From Stramonita haemastoma (Eukaryota > Mollusca > Gastropoda > Neogastropoda > Muricidae): a stretch of 12,500 nucleotides of DNA. Below the pieces are notes generated by a model, which was given only the letters and a program-made list of their open reading frames with translations, was not told the origin of the DNA and searched no databases. The translations under genes and the position numbers were made by a program. Shown one piece after another: positions 1-7,717 of this stretch (positions within the stretch are counted from its first letter, which is position 1; each line of letters starts with the position of its first letter). Location of the stretch: contig CM060320.1 in assembly GCA_030674155.1 (NCBI GenBank), forward strand, positions 34,459,804 to 34,472,303. Reading direction: 5' to 3'.

Positions 1-74
<74 letters not shown>
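1..74 (+). repeat. (GA)n microsatellite, cut by window edge
   Basis: Uninterrupted GA dinucleotides run from the first base to 74, then change abruptly into unique sequence at 75. The array probably continues to the left of the window, so its true length is unknown. Confidence 0.98.
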
Positions 75-77
<3 letters not shown>

Positions 78-932
78 ATCAGCCACCTACAACGAAAAGG
101 GCATCGTATGTCAATCTAAACTCGGGGAAATAATAACTGATTTAAGAGAGAAAGGTTTTTTTTTTCTTCTTCTTAAAGCTGATTAGAAAGGGATCAAATT
201 CACAGAGATCGTGTTACATCGATATTCTAACTTTTACTTTTTTACTGTTTACTTTTCCCAATAAAGATCATGGTGACTGAGTTTACAATACAAAGAGTTA
301 TGCAAAGGTAGTTTCCGATACTTCACAAATAGGAAACGACCGAAAATATTCACATTAACCCATTTTGACATCTTGAATATATCTCCAGAGTCGGAATGCA
401 GCTACCTTTGATGGCGGGGGAAAAACCCAAAGGCGTACACAAAACTCTCACCTTTTGTGAGCCTCAGAGCTCTGACCGAAAAACAGTGGATGAAAACAGA
501 CCCAGTTTGAGCCACGGTTCAAAAAACCGTGCTAGCAGAATTATTAGCGAAACAATGGCTCTCTTTACTAACGTTTGATCAAACTGCTTCCTAACACACT
601 GGGATTATGCCTTTTGTGACAGTCACAATAACTGCAGTCAGGAAGTCTCTTTGTACATCTCTATTTTTATCTGTATTTAATGGAGACGAACGTGCACGAC
701 AGCTTTCTTGCACATCTTTATTTCAATCTGCGCTTGATAAAGAGGAAACGTGAACAACAGCTTTTTTCCTTTCGTCCCAGTCTGTACCAGAAACAGATTT
801 TTTTTTTCATATCTGACTAGTTTTTCTCCCCCCCTGTCAATGAAAGGAATGACTATCAGAGTTGTTCATCTCTTGCATGTATTTCACACGCAGCTGTTAC
901 CTCATCTTCGGTGTGAATTTTACTATTGTGAA
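75..932. other. Unique non-coding DNA, no gene recognised
   Basis: Moderately AT-rich, complex sequence. The longest ATG-started frame is about 60 codons (396-578, plus strand). It has no recognisable motif and no nearby splice or promoter context, so I do not call it. The only internal structure I can support is the diverged tandem duplication at 650-764. Short T-runs occur near 157 and 798. Confidence 0.7.
650..764 (+). repeat. Two-copy diverged tandem duplication (~57 bp unit)
   Basis: Copy 1 (650-706) and copy 2 (707-764) are directly adjacent and align along their whole length with about 75% identity and small indels. Shared words include ACATCT near the start, AACGTG in the middle and ACAGCTTT at the end. 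Because the copies abut exactly, an old local duplication is more likely than chance similarity. No function is apparent. Confidence 0.65.
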
Positions 933-1027
933 GGGGGGGGGGAAATCAAACGTGGTTGTGGTAGGGTTTCTTCAATACATTGTACCCCCCCCCCCCACCA
1001 CACACACACATACACATATACACACAC
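933..1027. repeat. G10 ... C12(CA)n homopolymer pair
   Basis: A run of ten G (933-942) is followed 42 bases later by a run of twelve C (985-996), which passes directly into an imperfect CA/TA tract ending near 1027. The G and C runs are complementary and could pair as a short stem. Homopolymer lengths like these are error-prone in sequencing. Confidence 0.8.
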
Positions 1028-1050
1028 CTTCTAAAATGTGTGCTGGCGTG

Positions 1051-1105
1051 TCTTCCTTCCCCTGCTCCCCCCTCCCCTTGCTCCCCCCCCCCTTCCCCCC
1101 TTTTT
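1051..1105 (+). repeat. C-rich polypyrimidine tract
   Basis: Almost every base is C or T, with C-runs of 4 to 10. Unique T-rich sequence follows to about 1248 and includes an AATAAA hexamer at 1181-1186. That hexamer is expected by chance in such AT-rich DNA. Confidence 0.75.
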
Positions 1106-1248
1106 ATCTGTATTCTTGTCATCTCTTTCTGGCTTTATATACTACCTACTCGGTTTATTTTCCTTCCTTTCTTTTATTTCAATAAAAGCATTGCCGTATT
1201 CTTCTCCTTATTCCCACAATACATGGAATAATCATTTTGCTGTGCTGC

Positions 1249-1260
1249 AATTAGGTATGG
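1249..1260 (+). repeat. Target-site duplication, left copy
   Basis: The 12-mer AATTAGGTATGG recurs exactly at 1449-1460, 200 bp away. The two copies bracket an unrelated 188-bp segment. Removing the segment and one copy leaves a continuous unique sequence, as expected for the empty site. Confidence 0.8.
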
Positions 1261-1448
1261 GGGAACTGTATGTTCACCCAGCTGTAAATGGGTACCTGCC
1301 CTCTTTAGGGTCAGGGAAGGTAAAGCAGCGAGGGAGAGGAGATGGGCGCCGCCCTCAACATGCTGGCCCCTAGAGAAGCTGAGGTCTCTGACGCCTCGCT
1401 CCCCTACGACCACACAGGTCATGGGACCCCATTACCTTTACCTTTTTT
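1261..1448 (+). mobile_element. SINE-like retroposon, probably 5'-truncated
   Basis: Seen: a 188-bp segment, more GC-rich than its flanks, lies precisely between perfect 12-bp direct repeats. It ends in a short simple-sequence tail at about 1430-1447 with two ACCTTT-type units and a T-run. Near its left end, TGTTCACCCAGCTG at about 1269-1282 could be a decayed tRNA T-arm/B-box, followed by TAAATGGGTACCTG. Known: SINEs inserted by LINE machinery carry variable-length target duplications, a simple 3' tail and often a truncated 5' end. Inferred: a 5'-truncated tRNA-derived SINE in plus orientation. The body appears to be a conserved family sequence, but I cannot name the family. Open frames crossing it on either strand are incidental. 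Confidence 0.75.
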
Positions 1449-1460
1449 AATTAGGTATGG
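1449..1460 (+). repeat. Target-site duplication, right copy
   Basis: Exact second copy of AATTAGGTATGG, immediately after the T-rich tail of the SINE-like insert. The base before each copy and the base after each copy differ, so the duplication is exactly 12 bp. Confidence 0.8.
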
Positions 1461-1959
1461 AGAAAGCTGGTTGCAAAATCTTAAGTGGTGCCCCAATCTG
1501 GACCACCGGATATGTGAAAGAATGGATTAGGTGTTGTATACTGATATGGGAATAAAGTGTCCATTTTTTCTTTTTGGTACGAGCTTATGCAGCAAAATGT
1601 TATAAATTTTCTTTATTTTTAAAAGTATGTTGTGATTTTAAAGTGATGTGTAGTGATTAACTGAATTCAAAAGGCTGCTGATACTATTAACAGAAGGTAA
1701 CATTATTGGCTGTAAAAATTCAGTCGTTTTGATAAAATATAGATATACACCTGTGTTCTCACGTGCATTGACATGGTCTAATGTTTAAGAAGATTGGTTT
1801 AGTTGATTTAGTACTCATTAATTCAAAGATGCTAATGTGATGATACATGTAATTATGGTCTTAGTTTGACAAAACTAGAGGTCACGAACACAAAAAACCC
1901 ACTAACAACAACAGCAACATCAATAATTATAAAATTATCACTTCATCACGATCATAATT

Positions 1960-1960
<1 letters not shown>
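1461..1960. other. Unique AT-rich DNA, nothing recognised
   Basis: AT-rich complex sequence with stop codons in all frames. I see no open frame of note, no RNA gene and no repeat boundary. It grades into A/C-rich and CAT-rich sequence from about 1880, leading into the trinucleotide array. Confidence 0.7.
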
Positions 1961-2004
<44 letters not shown>

Positions 2005-2050
2005 GTCGTCGTCGTCTCGTCGTCGTCGTCGTCGTCGTCATCATCCATCA

Positions 2051-2123
<73 letters not shown>

Positions 2124-2174
2124 ACCATCATCATCAACAACAACAAAAGCATCATAATCACCACCATCATCATT
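1961..2174 (+). repeat. (TCA)n-(TCG)n-(TCA)n trinucleotide array
   Basis: Three blocks are visible: TCA units at 1961-2002, TCG units at 2003-2038 with one internal slip (GTCTCG near 2015), and TCA units at 2039-2123 with two CCATCA interruptions near the start. A degenerate CAT/CAA tail runs to about 2174. Read through, this gives poly-His or poly-Ser frames, which are not real proteins here. The CpG-containing core between CpG-free flanks is the unusual part. Confidence 0.95.
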
Positions 2175-2503
<329 letters not shown>

Positions 2504-2765
2504 TGTTTCGGATGAGACGATAAACCGAGGTCCCGTGTGTTACACATCACTATTTAGCGCACGTAAAAGAACCCACGGCAACAAGGGGTTTGTCCTTGGC
2601 AAAATTCTGTAGAAAAAAGCCACACTGATAGGGAAACAAATACACTTGCATGCAGGAAAAAGAAAAAAAAATGGGTAGGCGCTGCACATGTGGCGACGCG
2701 CTCTCCCCGGGGAGAGCAGCCCGAATTTCACGCAGAGAAATCTGCCGTGACATAAAGTGGTACAA
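2504..2765 (+). mobile_element. Dispersed repeat of gastropod type (SINE/MITE-like)
   Basis: Seen: a GC-richer block with sharp edges against TA microsatellites on both sides. Characteristic words are GATGAGACGATAAACCGAGG (2511-2530), AAAAGAACCCACGGCAACAA near 2565-2584, GGCAAAATTCTGTAGAAAAA near 2598-2617, then an 18-bp palindrome (2700-2717) and CCCGAATTTCACGCAGAGAA (2720-2739). From memory, this word order recurs in many gastropod microsatellite-flank and EST sequences. I have not checked this, and I cannot assign the class. The A-rich right end (about 2750-2770) leads into TATA/TATC repeats, as if the microsatellite grew from the element's tail. Minus-strand open frames of 60-70 codons here are incidental. 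The start is approximate. Confidence 0.65.
2700..2717. repeat. Perfect 18-bp palindrome
   Basis: GCTCTCCCCGGGGAGAGC equals its own reverse complement and can form a 9-bp GC-rich stem in either strand. It lies inside the dispersed repeat. A second short stem, ATTTC with GAAAT, follows at about 2724-2740, so the element's right part may fold as RNA. Confidence 0.85.
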
Positions 2766-2863
2766 AATACATGTATATATATATCTCTATATATATCTAT
2801 CTATATATATATATATATCTATATCTATATATATATCTATATATATTATATATATTATACACA
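2766..2863 (+). repeat. (TA)n/(TATC)n imperfect microsatellite
   Basis: TA dinucleotides are broken up by CTAT/CTCT units, ending in TTATACACA at about 2855-2863. Together with the TA array at 3496-3585, it appears to be one microsatellite split by the DNA transposon at 2864-3495. Confidence 0.9.
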
Positions 2864-2890
2864 CCGTAAAATCCCTAGCATACGCCCACC
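2864..2890 (+). repeat. Left terminal inverted repeat
   Basis: It begins CCGTAAAATCCCTAGCATA and ends CGCCCACC. Its reverse complement matches 3469-3495 at 25 of 27 positions. The two differences fall in the inner part. Confidence 0.88.
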
Positions 2891-2940
2891 CCCCCTGTGC
2901 ACAGATTTAGGGCAAAATTGGGGGGTGGGCGTTTGCTAGG
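2874..2940. repeat. Subterminal hairpin, 21-bp stem
   Basis: Arm 1 (2874-2894) and arm 2 (2920-2940) are complementary at 20 of 21 positions. The 25-nt loop contains the palindrome CTGTGCACAG (2895-2904). The stem partly uses the terminal repeat, so the left end can fold back on itself. The same GGTGGGCGTTTGCTAG word (2924-2939) recurs at 3451-3466 beside the right terminus. Confidence 0.85.
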
Positions 2941-2950
2941 AATAGACCCC

Positions 2951-3163
2951 TTAGCACAAAGTATTTTTTGTGCTCAACCGTGTAATTGAGTGAATACAAA
3001 CCCCAAAAGCATGTAAGTTAGGTCGTGTGAGTAGAAGACTTGACCTATCCACAGAAAATTGACGGGCACACTCCGAAACATTCCCACCTACTTCATTATC
3101 CAGATATATATGCTGGAGGGCTTCCAATTTGAAAGATACAGTGTAAGACTGTCCCTTCGGCAT
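2951..3163 (-). pseudogene. Transposase N-terminal fragment (pogo/Tigger-like DNA-binding domain)
   Basis: The frame starts at an ATG (3161-3163) and runs 70 codons to a stop at 2951-2953. Residues 1-41 begin MPKGQSYTVSFKLEALQHI and continue through ECARQFSVDR. This resembles the N-terminal helix-turn-helix (Brinker/CENP-B-like) of pogo-superfamily transposases, where a YT-x-x-FKL motif is followed by a conserved A-R-x-F-x-V-D-R helix. In intact relatives a basic/tryptophan segment and then the DDE catalytic core would follow. Here the similarity stops after about residue 41 (near 3041) and the last 29 residues look unrelated. An internal deletion joining the 5' part to the 3' end explains this. 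It cannot catalyse transposition, but a short DNA-binding peptide is conceivable. The family call rests on motif memory. Confidence 0.6.
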
Positions 3164-3450
3164 TTTGCAAAAATGGCACAGAGAGATTCAAGAACCAACT
3201 TCCGGCCATCAGGAAGCGTCGTCAAAGTACCGGTAGGTCACTGACAGACAAAAGACGTCAGTGGAAAAAGCATGATGTCATTTTAATTCACTTTGTTGGG
3301 GATGGGTGGGAGTGAGGAGAGGAGACAAAGAACAAGAAAAAAGGAAAGAAATACGAATACGGAATAGGTAAAGAAAGGGAAAAAGACGACTTTTAGAACA
3401 GTCTGCACAAATCCTGGTAAAAGTGAGTATAGTCTCTTTGAAAAAAGCAG

Positions 3451-3466
3451 GGTGGGCGTTTGCTAG
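3451..3466 (+). repeat. Right subterminal repeat, transposase-site candidate
   Basis: GGTGGGCGTTTGCTAG is identical to 2924-2939 and similar to the inner part of each terminal repeat. Four related motifs, two near each end, form a pattern typical of transposase binding sites. Binding itself is inference. Confidence 0.7.
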
Positions 3467-3468
3467 AT

Positions 3469-3493
3469 GGTGGACTTATGCTAGGGATTTTAC

Positions 3494-3495
<2 letters not shown>
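3469..3495 (-). repeat. Right terminal inverted repeat
   Basis: It reads TATGCTAGGGATTTTACGG at its outer end and is immediately followed by TA from the flanking microsatellite. It is the inverted partner of 2864-2890. Confidence 0.88.

Positions 3496-3585
<90 letters not shown>
3496..3585 (+). repeat. (TA)n microsatellite
   Basis: An almost perfect TA tract of about 90 bp with one phase slip near 3524. It begins directly at the right end of the transposon relic, so its first TA may be the target duplication. Confidence 0.96.
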
Positions 3586-3587
<2 letters not shown>

Positions 3588-4140
3588 CTAAGGCACTGTG
3601 AGTGTCTTCTTAGTATGTAATGGATGTTTAGAGGTTACGAGTAAGATTTAATTTTCTCTTTACTTAGATTTAATTCCATCACAATTTTCCTTTTTAAGAT
3701 AATTATCACGTGACATTTGATTTGTTTTTTTTTTAATTATGAAAAAAAAGGATTTAGTTTTTAAAACCACTGGAAAAATGCTTGGCTCTTTAGTTCAATT
3801 AATCAGCCTTGACACATATACCCAATGGAGGCCATATCACAGTTGTCACCTTGTCAAAAAATAATCTAAAAACCAGAAGCCTTAAGGTTAACACCAATAA
3901 TTCAACGATGCCTGTAAACAGTTCAGTCGACAAGAAAGACCACTAGGAGAAGATATTAAGAGAAAAAGAGTAGCCCAAACCAACCCAATCTTATTGTATA
4001 TAACCCCACCAACCAAACAGGCCACATCGAAGCCAAAGATAAAAACCAGATGACCCTACTATAGGGAAAACAATAGGAAAAAACAACAAAGTTTAAAAAA
4101 CAAGATGTTGTTAACAAAGCAGCTGCAGTTAAAGGAACTA
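3586..4140. other. Unique AT-rich DNA, nothing recognised
   Basis: Complex AT-rich sequence with frequent stops in all frames and short A/T runs. The part from about 3850 to 4130 is A/C-rich on the plus strand. I found no gene, RNA or repeat boundary. Confidence 0.7.
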
Positions 4141-4146
4141 GAAATC

Positions 4147-4229
4147 AGGGAGAATAGGGGAGACATGGGAAGGGGGCAGGCAGGAGAGTGGGAGGAGAGG
4201 GAGGAGGGGGGTGGGGCGGGGGAAGAGGG
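4147..4229 (+). promoter_or_regulatory. G-rich tract with G-quadruplex motif (4206-4229)
   Basis: A purine/G-rich stretch contains G6-T-G4-C-G5-AAGA-G3 at 4206-4229. Four G-runs with loops of 1, 1 and 4 bases meet the usual intramolecular G-quadruplex rule. Any regulatory role is inference, since no promoter or transcript is identifiable. The sequence just downstream (to about 4330) is one of the GC-richer unique parts of the window. Confidence 0.65.
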
Positions 4230-4747
4230 TAATGCTGCCTGCCTGCAGCGCGGGTCTTTATGTCAAAGCAGCAGTCATGGATAACGAACGAACGTTCTGT
4301 CTCTGCCTCTGTCCACCTCCTTCTTCCTCGGCATGTCAGGCCTTGCCTGCATTAGCTAATGACCTGTCTGCTTATTCATTCAGCCTCGGGGAACATCCAT
4401 CATCTCCACCATACTATCCCTGATAACTTTACCGCAAATAAAACAATTGAGAGCGAGCAATATAGTCCGGTTTAAAAGTCGTTATTATATGTTATTGACA
4501 ACCATTCTGCCATTTCCCTTTAAAAAAGATTGCATTATTAATATAATCTTTTTTTTAAAATGGTAGCCACTTGTGGGCAAACTGCATTGAAACTAAAGGT
4601 GTGATTTAACAAACTATAAAACTTGCAGAAAATACTGTTTAAAATAATTATTATTCAAGCCCAAGCTAAACTAACCTGTTATTTACCCACCCTCTTGCAG
4701 AGACACACAATGTGACACTGCTGTGTTAATTGACTGGAACCATAGTC
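4230..4747. other. Unique DNA, with an AT-rich inverted repeat at 4519-4559
   Basis: An ATG frame of 70 codons at 4211-4423 has no recognisable motif and I do not call it. An imperfect inverted repeat pairs TTTAAAAAAGATT (4519-4531) with AATCTTTTTTTTAAA (4545-4559) around a 13-base loop. The arms differ by two bases in the length of the A/T run. AATAAA at 4437-4442 is not supported by any transcript context. Confidence 0.6.
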
Positions 4748-4794
4748 CCCCACCCCACCACCACACCACACCCCCACCCCACCCCACCCCACCC
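4748..4794 (-). repeat. (CCCCA)n tract, minus-strand G-quadruplex motif
   Basis: C-runs separated by single A bases at 4771-4794 (C5, C4, C4, C4, C3) make a short pentamer repeat. The minus strand therefore carries five G-runs with 1-base loops, a strong G-quadruplex motif, and the plus strand an i-motif. The left part is a looser CCA/CA repeat. Confidence 0.8.
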
Positions 4795-4925
4795 ATTTTT
4801 TTTCTTCTTTTTTTCTCTCCCTCCCTAATTCATACCATATCAACCCCCACTCCCCACCCTTTCACTCAACTGCCTTCACGGGACAGAATACAAACCAGTG
4901 GTGTCAGGAAAACCACTTCACACCT

Positions 4926-4974
4926 TTTCTTCCTTCCTTCCTTCCTTCCTCCTCTCCTCTCTCTCTCTCTCTCT
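4926..4974 (+). repeat. (TTCC)n-(CT)n compound microsatellite
   Basis: TTCC tetramers (about 4926-4950) pass into CT dinucleotides (about 4951-4974). It is one of the few arrays in the window with pyrimidines on the plus strand. Confidence 0.93.
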
Positions 4975-5180
4975 ACCATGCCTAGCTAGCTAGCCCTGAT
5001 GCTATCAACTTTCTTGGCTGTATTCTTCCAGCGCTGCGAAGCGTTCCCGATAAGAGAAAGCAAAACAAATATGTTTTCAAGTGTCAGCACGAGCGAAATG
5101 ACACGCTAGATCTAAACATGGCTGACTCTTTTGTGAAGGAGAATAGCCATGGTGGTGTCGAGTCTCGCGCTATGTCACAG
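4975..5180. other. Unique spacer before the GA cluster
   Basis: It starts with (CTAG)3 (4982-4994) and is otherwise complex with balanced base composition. A plus-strand ATG at 5118-5120 sits in a favourable AAACATGG context and stays open for 22 non-repetitive codons before entering the GA array. There is no splice donor or homology to support an exon. Confidence 0.55.
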
Positions 5181-5225
5181 GGAGAGAGAGAGAGAGGAGA
5201 GATGGAGAGAGAGAGAGGGTGGAGG

Positions 5226-5311
<86 letters not shown>

Positions 5312-5341
5312 AGAGAGGGGGATAGAGAGAGAGAGAGAGAG
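5181..5341 (+). repeat. (GA)n microsatellite, interrupted
   Basis: GA dinucleotides with GG and ATGG interruptions, ending in a run of ten A (5342-5351). The frames through it on both strands (ER-rich one way, SL-rich the other) are repeat artefacts. Confidence 0.96.
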
Positions 5342-5351
5342 AAAAAAAAAA

Positions 5352-5420
5352 GAACTCCCCTGTGCGAGAGGATGAGACAGCACGGTGTTTATGACCATCT
5401 TTTCAAAACGGATCCACATG
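5352..5420. other. Short unique spacer between purine arrays
   Basis: About 70 bp of complex sequence containing a GGATCC site at 5411-5416. It separates two GA-rich arrays and has no recognisable feature. Confidence 0.6.
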
Positions 5421-5445
5421 CAGAGAGAGAGAGGAGAGAGAGGGG

Positions 5446-5449
<4 letters not shown>

Positions 5450-5476
<27 letters not shown>
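5450..5476 (+). repeat. Poly(G), 27 consecutive G
   Basis: An uninterrupted run of 27 G, preceded by G6A and followed by CACAGAG. Runs of G this long are rare in animal genomes, and the length is the least reliable part of any assembly. Confidence 0.9.
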
Positions 5477-5481
<5 letters not shown>

Positions 5482-5674
5482 AGAGAGGGAGACAGAAAGA
5501 GAGGGAGACAGGGAGAGACAGAGACAGAGAGAGAGAGGGAGAGAGAGGAGGGGGGGGGCAGGAAACAGTGAGAAAGAGAGGGAGACACAGAGAGAGAAAA
5601 ACAGAGAGAGACAGAGAGACAGAGACTAAGAGGGAGACACAGACAGAGAAAGACAGAGAGAGACAGACAAAGAG

Positions 5675-5725
5675 ACACACACAACACACACCACACACAC
5701 ACAACCACACACACACACACACACA
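5675..5725 (+). repeat. (CA)n block inside purine array
   Basis: CA dinucleotides broken by AACA and CCACA, sandwiched between GACA-type repeats. It marks a local switch from polypurine to alternating purine-pyrimidine sequence. Confidence 0.92.
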
Positions 5726-6072
5726 GCAGCACAGATAGGAGACAGAGAGAGAGGGAGGACACAGAGAGAGAGAGGGAGACAAGAGAGAGGAAGACATAGA
5801 GAGACAGAGAGAAAGAGACAGAGAAAGAGAGAAGAAAGACAGACAAGACAGACAGAGAGGGGGAGAGAGTAAGAAAAGAAGAAGAAGAAGAGAGAGAGAA
5901 ACAGAGAGAGAGAGAGAGATAGAGGAGAGAGAGGAAGACACAGAGAGACAGACACAGAGAGAAAGAGAGAGAGAATAGAGACAGACAGATAGAGAGGGAG
6001 AGAGAGAAGAAGAAGATAGAGAGAAACAGAGAGGAGAGACGAGACAGAGAGAGAGACAGAGAGAGAGAGAAC

Positions 6073-6135
6073 GGGGGGGGGGGGGGGGAGGAAAGTCAAG
6101 ACCCCTCAGTTACACCCCCCCCCACCACCACCACC
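6073..6135. repeat. G16 ... C9(CCA)n homopolymer pair
   Basis: Sixteen G (6073-6088), a 26-base spacer, nine C (6115-6123), then CCA trinucleotides to about 6135. This is the same G-run, spacer, C-run, CA/CCA order seen at 933-1027. Confidence 0.85.
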
Positions 6136-6370
6136 AAAAAAAAGAGAAAGTAGAAGAAGGAAAGGAGAAAAGGTAGTGAAAAGAAGGTCATTCATATCGT
6201 TAAGTCGACACCTAATTGATACTCTGCTGGCAGGGAGGGGAAAAAAAGGTGGCTGCATACATAAAATTAAAGTTGATAAATGGTATATTCGATGGGGTTG
6301 TTTCTTTTTTCTTTCTTTTTTTGGAGGAGGGGCGGGGTCTGTGAATACAAAAAAAAAAAGAAACGAAGAC
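6136..6370. other. Unique spacer, A- and T-rich
   Basis: Complex sequence with A-runs at the left and at 6349-6359 and a TTTCTTTCTTTTTTT stretch near 6310. Nothing recognisable as a gene, RNA or mobile element. Confidence 0.6.
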
Positions 6371-6598
<228 letters not shown>

Positions 6599-7105
6599 AC
6601 AGACGGACACAAACACAGAGAGGGAGACAGACAGAGACAGACAGAGACAGACAGAGACATAGACACAGACACACGACACACAGAGATAGAGACAGAGACA
6701 GAGAAAAAAGACACGGGGCACAGATACAGAAAGAGACAGAGAGAAAGGAGACATACAGACACAAGTACAAACATAAGAGACAGACAGACAGACAGATAGA
6801 CATACAGACAGACAAACAGAAAAACAGACAGACACACACACAGACAGAAAGACAGACAAACAAACAGACACACGGAGATACACAGAGAGACTGAGATAGA
6901 GATACCAGAGAGAGACAGAGACAGAGAGAGAGGGAGGGAGGGATGAAGAGAGAAAGAGAGAGAGGTTGACAGAGAGAGTGTGTGAGAGAGGGGGAGGGAG
7001 ACAGGGAGACATAGAGAGACAGACAGACAGAGAGTGAGAGAGACAGAGAGTGAGAGAGACAGAGACAGAGACAGAGAGAATAAACAGACAGAGAGAGACA
7101 GAGAA
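6599..7105 (+). repeat. Degenerate GACA/GAGACA-derived array
   Basis: About 500 bp of CAGA, GACA and GAGACA units with CA and GGGA islands. Three tandem copies of a 10-mer (ACAGAGACAG type) lie at 6631-6660. A second good GACA tract lies at about 6778-6800. Frames of about 300 codons on the minus strand are repeat artefacts. Confidence 0.93.
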
Positions 7106-7399
7106 GTTCCTTGTCAAAATGTAAATTGAGATCATTCAAGACCTGTTTAAGCTTGGCTGCCCATTTTGTCAGTGTTTGCATAGATAGGCTTTTACTTCCA
7201 GCATAAACTGCTTCCTATCTCCCCAAAATCAAACATTAAACCGTAATAAGCTCAGTTAAAACTCTTCCCTGTTTGTGTTATCTTTTTTATGCTTTGCTTT
7301 GCCTGTGTGTGTCTCTTTTCTTTTTCTTCTGGTTTTTTGTTGTTGTTGTTGTTGTTGCTGTTTTAATGTGAAACGCTAGGTTTGTTTTCTAACAGGAAA
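7106..7399. other. Unique spacer with a (TTG)7 tract
   Basis: Complex AT-rich sequence without a sustained open frame. A TTG trinucleotide tract occupies 7337-7357. Nothing else is recognised. Confidence 0.7.
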
Positions 7400-7476
7400 A
7401 AACACACACACAACAGACACACACACACATACACACCACACGCACGCACGCACACACACACACACACACATACAAC

Positions 7477-7564
<88 letters not shown>

Positions 7565-7567
7565 CAC
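7400..7567 (+). repeat. (CA)n microsatellite, interrupted
   Basis: CA dinucleotides with AACA, CCACA and ATACA interruptions, and a CGCA block at about 7440-7451 that retains CpG. C/V-rich minus-strand and H/T-rich plus-strand frames are artefacts. Confidence 0.96.
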
Positions 7568-7717
7568 TTCTACCCCAATTTTTCTATTGAAATGCTGTTT
7601 TTTTGCCTTTTTTTTCCTTTGTTTGATTCTTGTTCATTTGTTGTGGGGTTTTTGTTATTCTTTTATAATGCATTGTAACTGTTCCATTTATTTCCTTCCA
7701 GTCGTATGAATATATAT
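7568..7717. other. Unique T-rich spacer
   Basis: T-rich sequence ending in TTTATTTCCTTCCAG at 7687-7701, which resembles a plus-strand splice acceptor. The sequence downstream is only a purine repeat, so I do not call an exon. Confidence 0.6.

Larger units (their letters stand above)
2864..3495 (-). mobile_element. Non-autonomous pogo/Tigger-like DNA transposon relic
   Basis: Seen: 27-bp terminal inverted repeats at 2864-2890 and 3469-3495 match at 25 of 27 positions, and both ends start CCGTAAAATCCCTAGCATA when read inward. The right flank is TA and the left flank is CA, so a TA duplication with one substitution fits. TA arrays lie on both sides. A minus-strand frame starting at 3163 encodes a helix-turn-helix-like segment similar to the N-terminus of pogo/Tigger-type transposases. 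Known: Tc1/mariner/pogo elements duplicate TA. Inferred: an internally deleted copy of about 632 bp, far shorter than an autonomous element, that has lost its catalytic DDE domain. The family could instead be another TA-duplicating group. Confidence 0.8.
5421..6072 (+). repeat. Degenerate (GA)n/(GACA)n purine-rich array
   Basis: About 650 bp of GA, GACA, GAGACA and GGGA units, with GAA units near 5875-5890. Embedded in it are G27 (5450-5476), G9 (5550-5558) and a CA block (5675-5725). The plus strand is mostly purine with scattered C. Frames of up to about 285 codons on the minus strand are S/L-rich artefacts. Confidence 0.95.

Noticed and set aside
396..578. 60-codon plus-strand frame in unique DNA
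   Set aside because: No motif, splice context or conservation evidence is visible, and the length is within chance expectation.
2540..2765. Two overlapping minus-strand frames (63 and 71 codons) in the dispersed repeat
   Set aside because: The reading frames shift within a repeat that looks multicopy. There is no domain, and overlap in two frames suggests incidental openness.
4211..4423. 70-codon plus-strand frame in GC-richer unique DNA
   Set aside because: There is no recognisable motif. Its start is embedded in the G-quadruplex tract, and a frame this long is unremarkable by chance.
4519..4559. AT-rich hairpin as a transcription terminator or small MITE
   Set aside because: The arms are low-complexity A/T runs of unequal length, with no flanking target duplication and no neighbouring gene.
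7687..7701. Polypyrimidine-AG resembling a plus-strand splice acceptor
   Set aside because: T-rich DNA yields such matches often, and the sequence that would be exon is only the polypurine repeat.
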